Below are positions 25,721-32,767 of a DNA stretch of 64,000 nucleotides, one piece after another (the first letter of the stretch is position 1; the number at the start of each line of letters is the position of its first letter). The translations under genes were made by a program, and so were the position numbers. Under the pieces are notes generated by a model. That model made no database searches and was not told where the DNA came from. It was given only the letters and a program-made list of their open reading frames with translations. The DNA is from Bifidobacterium sp. ESL0790 (lineage in GTDB: Bacteria > Actinomycetota > Actinomycetes > Actinomycetales > Bifidobacteriaceae), in the NCBI RefSeq assembly GCF_029395435.1, contig NZ_CP113915.1, forward strand, positions 558,001 through 622,000, given 5' to 3'.

Positions 25721-27289
25721 ATGAAAGCAACGTTGTGGGATAAAGCGCTTCATAGCATGGCCTCGCAATTCTCAACGAAATCCCTTGTGTTGATTCCTAT
25801 CGCCGTCGGCATCAACCTCATCGGCGGAACCTTGTGCTCGACGCTGAAGCTGCCGTTGTTCATGGACATGATCGGCACCATGGTGATCGCCTGCCTGAGC
25901 GGGCCTTGGGTCGCCGCGCTCTGCGGCCTGCTGACCAACGTCTTCCTGGCCATCGTGGCCAACCCCGTCTACCTTCCCTACGCGCTCTCGAGCGTGCTGT
26001 GCGGCCTCGTGATCGGCTACATGGTCAAGGCCGGGCTGCTCAGGAAGTTCTGGGGCGCCGTCCTGATCTGGCTGGCCTGCTCCGCGGTCAACACCGTCAC
26101 CGCCTCCACGATCACCGTGTTCGTCTACGGCGGCGCCACGGGCGTCAACGGCACCTCCGTGCTCACCGCGGCGCTCACCGTGGCATGGAAGGACATCCTC
26201 GTCTCGGTCTTCTCCTCCTCGATGCTGGAGAACCTGGTCGACAAGGGCATCACGCTGGTCATCGTCACCATGGTGGTGCGCAAGATTCCGCGCCGCTTCA
26301 TGAGCCAGTATGCCTCGGGCAATATCAAGACCACCGATTTCAAACCGATCAAAGCCGACGTGGCGGCCCACGGCTATGACCTCGAATCCCTCCTCGCCGA
26401 TGTGCGGAAGGGCAGGGACGGCAACACTAATCTCAACGCTCTGCCGAGCGATGCGCAGATGGACGAGCGCCTGCGCAAGGCCGACGCGGTGCACGATGCG
26501 CCGGGGGCGATGGGCAAGGCCAATCCGCTGGTCAAGTTCCTTGGCGTCTTCGTGCTGGGCCTCGTCGCGCTGGTCTGGCCTGATTTCTCGCTGGGGCTTG
26601 TCCTCGTGGTCCTGCTGTTCGTCCTGGCATGGCGGATTGGCTGCCTGAAGCCGTTCTCCAAGATGATGTTCGGGTTTGGTATTCCGATGGCCGTCATGCT
26701 GGTGTTCATCCAAGGCCTGTATAGCCCCAAGAACACCACCGTCATCGCCGATTTCGGTTTCGCCCAGCTCGGGCTGCAGGGCGTGCTCTACGCCGCGAAG
26801 ATCGTGGTCACGGTGCTGGTTTTCCTTGGCAGTTTCTATATCGCCAACAAGACGACCTATATCGGCTCGCTGGTGGCCGCATTGAACCGGATCGGCTGCC
26901 CGAGCAAGGTCGGTTATCTGATTTTCGCCTCGCTGAATGTGGTGCCGCAGATGCAGCGCAAGACCACTGTGATCCGCCAGGCGCAAAGCGCGCGCGGACT
27001 CGCCACAGGCGGTGGCCTGGTTTCACGTTTCAAGGCGTTCCTGCCGCTGATGGGCCCGGTGGTCATGTCATCGCTGACCGACGCCCAAGAGCGTGGCATG
27101 ACGCTGGAGACCCGCGGTTTCGGGGTCAAGGGCGTGCGCCGCACCAACTATGTCGAGGTTCCCTGGTCGTCCAAGGACGCCGTGGCGCTGTGGTCGCTGG
27201 TCGCGGCCTTCGCCGTGGTCCTCGTCCTTTCGGTCCTCGACCGCACCGGAACGCTTCTGGTGACCTATCCGTGGGGAGGTGCGCGATGA
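25721..27289 (+). CDS. ECF transporter fused S and T components
   Basis: The product has 522 residues and joins two membrane proteins that are normally separate. Residues 1 to about 195 form a six-helix substrate-binding S-component domain (LIPIAVGINLIGGTLC, FMDMIGTMVIACLSGPWVAAL). A hydrophilic linker of about 65 residues follows. Residues of about 265-520 are the T component (EcfT), with helices and the two coupling motifs SARGL and ETRGFG that touch the ATPases. The S domain is not recognisable as a known vitamin binder. The two ATPase genes follow with four-base overlaps, then a nucleoside hydrolase, so the cargo may be a nucleoside or nucleobase-related compound. The ATG has AAAGGTGG upstream. 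Confidence 0.85.
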   Translation: MKATLWDKALHSMASQFSTKSLVLIPIAVGINLIGGTLCSTLKLPLFMDMIGTMVIACLSGPWVAALCGLLTNVFLAIVANPVYLPYALSSVLCGLVIGYMVKAGLLRKFWGAVLIWLACSAVNTVTASTITVFVYGGATGVNGTSVLTAALTVAWKDILVSVFSSSMLENLVDKGITLVIVTMVVRKIPRRFMSQYASGNIKTTDFKPIKADVAAHGYDLESLLADVRKGRDGNTNLNALPSDAQMDERLRKADAVHDAPGAMGKANPLVKFLGVFVLGLVALVWPDFSLGLVLVVLLFVLAWRIGCLKPFSKMMFGFGIPMAVMLVFIQGLYSPKNTTVIADFGFAQLGLQGVLYAAKIVVTVLVFLGSFYIANKTTYIGSLVAALNRIGCPSKVGYLIFASLNVVPQMQRKTTVIRQAQSARGLATGGGLVSRFKAFLPLMGPVVMSSLTDAQERGMTLETRGFGVKGVRRTNYVEVPWSSKDAVALWSLVAAFAVVLVLSVLDRTGTLLVTYPWGGAR

Positions 27290-28137
27290 ATCCAGTCGTT
27301 GAGGTCGAACGGTATTCGTTCACCTATCAGGATGCCGAGGCCCCGGCGATCGAGGATGTGAGCCTCACCGTGCGTGAGGGGGAGTTCCTGTGCGTCGTCG
27401 GTGCCAACGGCGCGGGCAAGACCACGCTGTGCAATGCGTTGGTCGGGCTTATCCCGCATTATTTCAACGGCAACAGCGAGGGCGGCGTTCGCGTCAACGG
27501 CGCGAATACGGCCGAGGCCAGCGTGGCCGATCTGTCGAACTATATCGGCTTGGTGTTCCAGAATCCGTTCAACCAGCTCACCTACGCTTCGGGAACCGTC
27601 GCCGAGGAACTCGCCTACGGTTTGGGCAATCGGGGCGTCTCGCGCGAGGAGATGCGCCGCCGGGTGAAGCTAGTCGCGCAGCTCATGCACATCGAGGACC
27701 TGCTCGACCGCGACCCGCTGGAGCTTTCAGGTGGGCAGGTGCAGCGCGTCGCGTTCGGTTCCACGTTCATTCTGGAGCCCAACATCCTCGTGCTCGACGA
27801 GTGCACCACACAGCTCGACCCGCTCGGCGCCTCCGAGATCTTCGACATCGTCAAGCAGCTCAACGCCTCCGGGGTCACCGTCATCATGGTCGATCACGAC
27901 ATGGAACGGGTGGCGCAGTACGCCGATACCGTCGTGGTGATGGACCACGGCCGGGTCAGGCTCTCCGGAAGCCCGCAGGAAGTATTCTCCACCCCTGATC
28001 TCAACCGTTACGGCATCGACGCTCCCGATTACGTCAGGCTTTCGCAAGGTCTCAACCAGCGCGGTCTCGGCGACGGGAAACTCGCGATCACCTACGACGA
28101 GAGTGTGGCGATGGCCAAGGAGGTGCTTGGGCGATGA
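27286..28137 (+). CDS. ecfA1: ECF transporter ATPase A1
   Basis: The product has 283 residues and is a cytoplasmic ATPase of the energy-coupling factor module. Walker A is VGANGAGKTT, the Q-loop follows QNPFNQLTYASGTV, the signature is LSGGQVQRVAFG and Walker B is ILVLDECTTQLD, so the site looks fully active. The His-loop is MVDHDMER. It starts inside the stop codon of the S-T fusion (ATGA overlap) and its own stop overlaps the next ATPase in the same way, showing strict translational coupling. It pairs with the second ATPase to power uptake through the fused membrane subunit. Confidence 0.92.
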   Translation: MNPVVEVERYSFTYQDAEAPAIEDVSLTVREGEFLCVVGANGAGKTTLCNALVGLIPHYFNGNSEGGVRVNGANTAEASVADLSNYIGLVFQNPFNQLTYASGTVAEELAYGLGNRGVSREEMRRRVKLVAQLMHIEDLLDRDPLELSGGQVQRVAFGSTFILEPNILVLDECTTQLDPLGASEIFDIVKQLNASGVTVIMVDHDMERVAQYADTVVVMDHGRVRLSGSPQEVFSTPDLNRYGIDAPDYVRLSQGLNQRGLGDGKLAITYDESVAMAKEVLGR

Positions 28138-28967
28138 AGATCGAATTGAACGATGTGGGCTACAGCTACCAGGCCGGCCGTCAGGCCCTCCACGACGTCA
28201 ACCTCCGCTTCGAAGGCGACCAATCCGTGGCCATCATCGGGCAGAACGGCGCGGGCAAGACGACGCTCGCCAAGCAGCTCAACGGGATACTGCGACCGAC
28301 GCAGGGTTCGTTACAGATTGACGGGATCGAGATCTCCGAGCGCACGACCGCGGAGTGGTCCAAGCGGGTGGGCTACGTCTTCCAGAATCCCGACGACCAG
28401 CTTTTCCTGGAGACCGTGCGTGAGGAGTTCGCGTTCGGCCCGAGGAACATCGGCATGGACGAGGCCACCATCGAGCGTCGTATCGCCGAAGTCGCGGCAT
28501 TGACCGGTTTGCAAGACAAGCTGGACGTCCATCCCGCCGATCTGAGCCCCACGGAGAAGAAGTTCTGCGGCATCGGGGCGGTGGTGATGATGGACCCCGA
28601 TGCGGTGGTCTTCGACGAGCCGACCTGCGGGCAGGATTACGCGGGGGACGCGCGGCTGCACGATCTGATCGGCGAGCTGAAGCGTCAAGGCAAGATGTGC
28701 ATCGCCATCAGCCACGATATGAAATTCGTGGTCGCCAACTTCGACCGTGTCATCGTGATGTGCCAAGGCGAGGTGCTCATCGACGGCACTCCTGAAGAGG
28801 TCTTCTCACATGCCGACGTGTTGCGCAGGTCCTACGTCACGCCGCCGCCGATCACCAGGGTGGCCCAAGGCGCGGGGCTCAAGGAGACCATCTTCACCGT
28901 TCCGCGCTTCGTCGACGCGCTCGAGAACGCCTGTGAGAGTGGCGCCAAACAACCGTCACAAAGATAA
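28134..28967 (+). CDS. ecfA2: ECF transporter ATPase A2 (altered signature motif)
   Basis: The product has 277 residues. Walker A (GQNGAGKTT), the Q-loop (FQNPDDQLFLETV) and Walker B (AVVFDEPTCGQD) are intact. The ABC signature is DLSPTEKKFC instead of LSGGQ, so the composite site formed with the Walker motifs of the first ATPase may be weak or structural. The His-loop AISHDMKFV is present. The start overlaps the preceding stop by four bases. In heterodimeric ECF modules both ATPases usually keep a standard signature, so this change is notable. Confidence 0.9.
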   Translation: MKIELNDVGYSYQAGRQALHDVNLRFEGDQSVAIIGQNGAGKTTLAKQLNGILRPTQGSLQIDGIEISERTTAEWSKRVGYVFQNPDDQLFLETVREEFAFGPRNIGMDEATIERRIAEVAALTGLQDKLDVHPADLSPTEKKFCGIGAVVMMDPDAVVFDEPTCGQDYAGDARLHDLIGELKRQGKMCIAISHDMKFVVANFDRVIVMCQGEVLIDGTPEEVFSHADVLRRSYVTPPPITRVAQGAGLKETIFTVPRFVDALENACESGAKQPSQR

Positions 28968-29108
28968 ACCGTAAATCACACCGAAAACTACAACTCAAAC
29001 CACAAACCACAACCCAAAAACCGAATCCAGGCACATGGTGGGAAATCCATGCTCCGGAAAGGCAAATATTCTCAATTATCACTAATTGTCGATATGGAGG
29101 AATAACAA

Positions 29109-30044
29109 ATGAACACCAGAAAACCATTGATCATCGACACCGATCCCGGCATCGACGACGCCGCCGCCATCACCCTTTTGGTTGATGAACCCAGCGTCGA
29201 TATCAAGCTCATCGCCTCGGTCTCGGGCAACGTCGGCGTTGGCCATACGACCAACAACGCCCTGAAGCTCCTGACCTTCCTCGGGCGCAGGATTCCCGTC
29301 GCCAAAGGCGCCGCGGCACCCCTGATGCGCGAGAACCGCTTCGCCACCGAGGCCCACGGCAAGGGCGGCATGGGCATGTTCGACTTCCCGGAGCCTGACA
29401 CCTCCCTGCTGACCGTCAACAACGCGGTCCTGGAGGAGCGCCGTGTGCTCATGGAGAGCGAGGAGCCGGTCACCCTGCTTACCTTGGGCCCGCTGACCAA
29501 CATCGCGCTGCTCTTCGCCACGTTCCCCGAGGTCAAGGAGCATGTCGAGCGCATCGTGATGATGGGCGGCTCCACCGCCCGCGGCAACATCGGCGTCTAC
29601 GGCGAGTTCAACATCTCCGTCGACCCCGAGGCCGCCAAGATGGTCTTCCGCTCCGGCCTGCCCATCACCATGGTCGGCCTCGACATCGGCCGCAAGGCGC
29701 ACCTGGTCGTCGACGACCTCGAGCGCATGGAGGAGACCGGCGAGGTGGGCGTCATGATCGGCGCGCTCTTCCGCTCCTACGACGGCGGCCACATCGAGAA
29801 CGGCATCAAGATGTACGATCCGTCCGCCGCGCTGGCGATGGTCGAGCCCGATATGTTCACCATGCGCGAGGCGTTCGTGGACGTGGAGATCTCCAGCCCC
29901 CTGACCCTTGGCGCCACCGTGGTCGACTACGACGGCATCATCAGCGACGACCACAACGTCACCGTCTGCGTGGACGTCGACGTCGATCGGTTCCGTAAGC
30001 GTTTCGTTGAGCGGATCGCATCCGTTGAGCGTGAACAGAAATAA
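29109..30044 (+). CDS. Inosine-uridine preferring nucleoside hydrolase family protein
   Basis: The product has 311 residues. Enzymes of this family split the N-glycosidic bond of nucleosides to give ribose and a free base. The calcium-binding Asp cluster IIDTDPGIDDAAAI is at the start. The middle blocks TLLTLGPLTNIALL, IVMMGGS, GEFNISVDPEAA and the C-terminal MYDPSAALAMVEP match the family. Length is normal and there is no signal peptide, so it acts in the cytoplasm. GGAGGAATAAC is the ribosome site. Its place between an ECF transporter and an MFS carrier suggests uptake and breakdown of nucleosides for carbon and bases. Exact base preference cannot be read. Confidence 0.92.
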   Translation: MNTRKPLIIDTDPGIDDAAAITLLVDEPSVDIKLIASVSGNVGVGHTTNNALKLLTFLGRRIPVAKGAAAPLMRENRFATEAHGKGGMGMFDFPEPDTSLLTVNNAVLEERRVLMESEEPVTLLTLGPLTNIALLFATFPEVKEHVERIVMMGGSTARGNIGVYGEFNISVDPEAAKMVFRSGLPITMVGLDIGRKAHLVVDDLERMEETGEVGVMIGALFRSYDGGHIENGIKMYDPSAALAMVEPDMFTMREAFVDVEISSPLTLGATVVDYDGIISDDHNVTVCVDVDVDRFRKRFVERIASVEREQK

Positions 30045-30074
30045 CAACATACTTTTCTAGGGAAAGGAAAGTGA

Positions 30075-31517
30075 ATGACTGAAACAGCAGTCAAGGACCA
30101 GAGCAACGGGACGCCCGTTCCTGAGGAGGGGACCCCGGAGTTCGAGAAGATGAACAAGATGGCCAAGGTCGCCATCCCGATCATCCTCGCCATCTACACC
30201 CTGGGCGTGCTGCAGCAGCAGGCGTTCGGCATGATCTACGTGAACATCGGCAAGCAGCTGGGCCAGACCGGCCTCGCGCCGCTGATCACCTCGATCCCGG
30301 GCATCGTGCTGGGCATCGTGTGCGTCATCTACGGCTCGCTGGGTGACTTCGTGTCGCTCAAGAAGATGGTCATCTACGGCACCATCGTCTTCGTCGTCGG
30401 CTCCGTGCTGGGCTGCTTCGGCACCTTCGGCATCTGGATCGTCGTGGCGGCCCGCGTGCTGCAGTCGATCGGCTGGCAGGTCACCGGCTCCATCTTCCTG
30501 GTGCTGGTCTCCAAGTACGTCGAGAAGCGCAAGCGCGTGCTGTGGTACGGCGTCTTCGTCGCGGTCTTCCGCGTCGCCGCCGCGCTGGGTGTTTTCCTGG
30601 CCGGCTACATGACCCTGATCGATTGGCGCTGGCTCTTCGGCATCGGCGTGCTCGCGATCTTCTTCCTGCCCGCCCTGGCCAAGAACCTTCCTGACCAGCA
30701 CGCCAAGGGCGCCCATATCGACGGCGTCGGCTTCACGCTCATCGGCCTGTTCGCCGGTGCGGTCACCATGTTCTTCACCGATATGAACTGGGGCTGGGGC
30801 ATCGCCTGCATCGTCACGCTCGTGGCCTTCGTGGTCTACATCAACAAGGCCAAGAACCCCTTCATCACCCCGAAGATGCTCACCAACCCGGCCTTCGCCG
30901 TGACCATGACGATCATCTTCATCGGCTACTTCTTCAGCTACACGCTCAATGCCGGCGTCAACAACATCGGCCTGAACGTCTACGGCATCGACTCCTCCAA
31001 GGTCTCCAACCTGCTGGTGTGGTCGATTATCCTCGCCGCCATCATGGGCTTCGCCGCGGGCCCGATCATCCAGCGCATCGGCCGCAAGGCCTCGGTCATC
31101 CTCGCCCTCGCCTGCATGGGCGGCGGCCTGATCGCCATCGCGTTCCTGATCCCCGCCGGCCCGGTCTGGGCCCTCGCCGTGGCGCCGTGCCTCTACTACT
31201 TCGGCACCTCGTTCTTCTACCAGCCGATCGTCGACACGGCGACGCTGACCGTGAAGCCCGAGGAGTCCGGACGTGCGCTCGGCTTCAACGACCTGATCCA
31301 GGCCATCACCGGCTCCATCGGTGTGGCGCTCTTCGGCCAGATGATGGCGCAGACCTCCATGGGTGGCGGCAGCATCGCCGGCACCGCGGCGGGCGCGGCG
31401 TCCTCGTACGCCAACGTGTTCATCATCGGCGGCGTGATCATCCTCGCCGCGCTGGTGCTCTTCATCTGCTCCATGAAGATGATCTACAGCCACTCCCGCG
31501 CCGACAGCGAGAAGTGA
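30075..31517 (+). CDS. MFS transporter, DHA2-like (14 helices)
   Basis: The product has 480 residues with about 14 predicted membrane helices. After a 30-residue polar start, the chain shows the drug:H+ antiporter-2 layout: YGSLGDFVSLKKMV (motif A region), ARVLQSIGWQVTGSIFLVLVSKYV, and a long array of helices to the end. GGAAAGGAAAG precedes the ATG. It is 30 bases downstream of the nucleoside hydrolase gene and most likely in the same transcript as the ECF cassette. In this setting it could move nucleosides, bases or sugars rather than drugs. The direction of transport is unknown. Confidence 0.85.
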   Translation: MTETAVKDQSNGTPVPEEGTPEFEKMNKMAKVAIPIILAIYTLGVLQQQAFGMIYVNIGKQLGQTGLAPLITSIPGIVLGIVCVIYGSLGDFVSLKKMVIYGTIVFVVGSVLGCFGTFGIWIVVAARVLQSIGWQVTGSIFLVLVSKYVEKRKRVLWYGVFVAVFRVAAALGVFLAGYMTLIDWRWLFGIGVLAIFFLPALAKNLPDQHAKGAHIDGVGFTLIGLFAGAVTMFFTDMNWGWGIACIVTLVAFVVYINKAKNPFITPKMLTNPAFAVTMTIIFIGYFFSYTLNAGVNNIGLNVYGIDSSKVSNLLVWSIILAAIMGFAAGPIIQRIGRKASVILALACMGGGLIAIAFLIPAGPVWALAVAPCLYYFGTSFFYQPIVDTATLTVKPEESGRALGFNDLIQAITGSIGVALFGQMMAQTSMGGGSIAGTAAGAASSYANVFIIGGVIILAALVLFICSMKMIYSHSRADSEK

Positions 31518-31580
31518 GCTGCGCGTTCTCCTGGAGCGTTGACATAAGCCGGTAAGCGCCGGTTTGATATCATCAAAAAT

Positions 31581-31620
31581 GTGTCCCGATTCCCTGTTTG
31601 TTGTTGGGGAATCGGGACAC
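31581..31620. terminator. Bidirectional terminator between MFS and csoR
   Basis: A perfect 14-bp stem GTGTCCCGATTCCC/GGGAATCGGGACAC has a 12-base loop. The minus strand exits into ATTTTTG and the plus strand into GTTTG, so it can serve both convergent genes. Confidence 0.9.
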
Positions 31621-31727
31621 GTTTGTATATGCGAAGGCTTTATGTATAAAGACTTTGTATGAACGGTGGCTTTATATATTCGGTCTCAATATGGAGGCCG
31701 GCTATCGATGTTGTCGGCTTTCGTGGA

Positions 31728-32087
31728 TCAGGATTTCACCAGACGGGTGATGGCGGCGATGGCCTCGTCCATCTTCTCGTCGGCCACCGGGCCGCCCTTG
31801 GCCGCGGCCGTGGCAACGCAACTGTTGAGGTGGTCGCTCAAGAGCAAAAGAGCGACGGATTTCAGGGCGCTGTTCGACGCGGCGATCTGGGTGAGGATGT
31901 CGATGCAATAGGTGTCGTTCTCCACCATCGAGGTGATGGCCCGCACCTGGCCTTCGATGCGACGCAGGCGGGTGACCAGCTTCTTCTTGTCGTGCACGTA
32001 GCCGACGTGGGCGCAGTTCTCGCAGGTCGCGCCGTCGCCTTCCGGTTTGGAGGCATTTTCGCTGCTGTTTGGCGTGTGTGCTGCCAT
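31728..32087 (-). CDS. csoR: Copper-sensing transcriptional repressor, CsoR family
   Basis: The product has 119 residues, all-helical, of the CsoR/RcnR family. The Cu(I) ligands are present with exact CsoR spacing: Cys61, His86 and Cys90 (as C36/H61/C65 in the M. tuberculosis protein). The core RLRRIEGQVRAI is the DNA-contacting and allosteric helix. An extra N-terminal CENC (Cys22, Cys25) is present and could be a second metal site. The ATG at 32087 has GAAGGA at good spacing, better than an ATG two codons upstream. The gene diverges from the cupredoxin-copA genes across a shared operator. With copper bound it should leave DNA and allow efflux. Confidence 0.93.
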   Translation of the reverse strand: MAAHTPNSSENASKPEGDGATCENCAHVGYVHDKKKLVTRLRRIEGQVRAITSMVENDTYCIDILTQIAASNSALKSVALLLLSDHLNSCVATAAAKGGPVADEKMDEAIAAITRLVKS

Positions 32088-32154
32088 TGTCATTTCCTTC
32101 CCGCCGGGCAAGTGTCGCCGTCTTGTCGTGTTTATTGCGATGTGAGCTGAATTA

Positions 32155-32184
32155 TTGACATTATATACCCTAGGGGGGTATGGT
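32155..32184 (+). promoter_or_regulatory. Divergent copper promoter with CsoR operator
   Basis: TTGACA (32155-32160) and TATGGT (32179-32184) form a plus-strand promoter with an 18-base spacer. The spacer and -10 contain ATACCCTAGGGGGGTAT (32165-32181), a pseudo-palindrome nearly identical to the known B. subtilis CsoR operator type (TACCCTACGGGGGTAT, from memory). On the minus strand TATAAT (32165-32160) serves csoR. One bound repressor would therefore block both directions. Confidence 0.8.
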
Positions 32185-32256
32185 GAGTTTCAGTTACGGC
32201 GAATACGAACATCGAAGCTGCCGGGAGCGGTCTTGGTGGCGGAATGTGGGGGGAAC

Positions 32257-32649
32257 ATGGTTGGCAACATCGCGGTGGTTCTGGTCGCGCTGATAGTGAG
32301 CGCGGCCATCATCTGGTACTTCTTCGCGCCCCGCAAGGCGGCCCAGGCGAGCCGTGAAGGCGCGTTGCAGACCGCCCATATCGTGGTCAAAGGTGGGTAT
32401 ACACCCGCCGAAATCGACGTGGAGGCCGGTTCGCCGGTCCGTCTGCAATTCGACCGGCAGGAGGATGGCGAATGCTCGTCGCATGTCGTCTTCAGCGACC
32501 TCGGCATCGACCAGACGCTGCCGCCGTTCAAGACCACCGATGTCGAGTTCACCCCGACCAAGCCCGGCGACCTGCCGTATGCCTGCGGTATGAACATGCT
32601 GCACGGCGTGGTGCATGTGCTGCCGAAAGGTTCGAAAGACAAGGGCTGA
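32257..32649 (+). CDS. Membrane-anchored cupredoxin-domain copper protein
   Basis: The product has 130 residues. One N-terminal membrane helix (VGNIAVVLVALIVSAAIIWYFF, broken by small residues) anchors a cupredoxin domain (about residues 45-130) facing outward. Candidate copper ligands are Cys and His of ECSSHVVF plus Cys, Met and His of YACGMNMLHGVVH. Small cupredoxins of this kind sit next to copper P-type ATPases and probably take up or buffer exported copper. The ATG has a G-rich ribosome site; an upstream in-frame start would place coding inside the promoter. It lies within the CsoR-controlled transcript. Confidence 0.85.
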   Translation: MVGNIAVVLVALIVSAAIIWYFFAPRKAAQASREGALQTAHIVVKGGYTPAEIDVEAGSPVRLQFDRQEDGECSSHVVFSDLGIDQTLPPFKTTDVEFTPTKPGDLPYACGMNMLHGVVHVLPKGSKDKG

Positions 32650-32767
32650 GTTCAGATTCTGCGGATATATAGCAATGAAGGCGTGCTAAACGAAATCGGC
32701 ACGCACCAAGCCTGAAATAGGCAAATCGGAAATGACGAGCAGCGCGAGAAAAGAAACGGAGCAAGTG

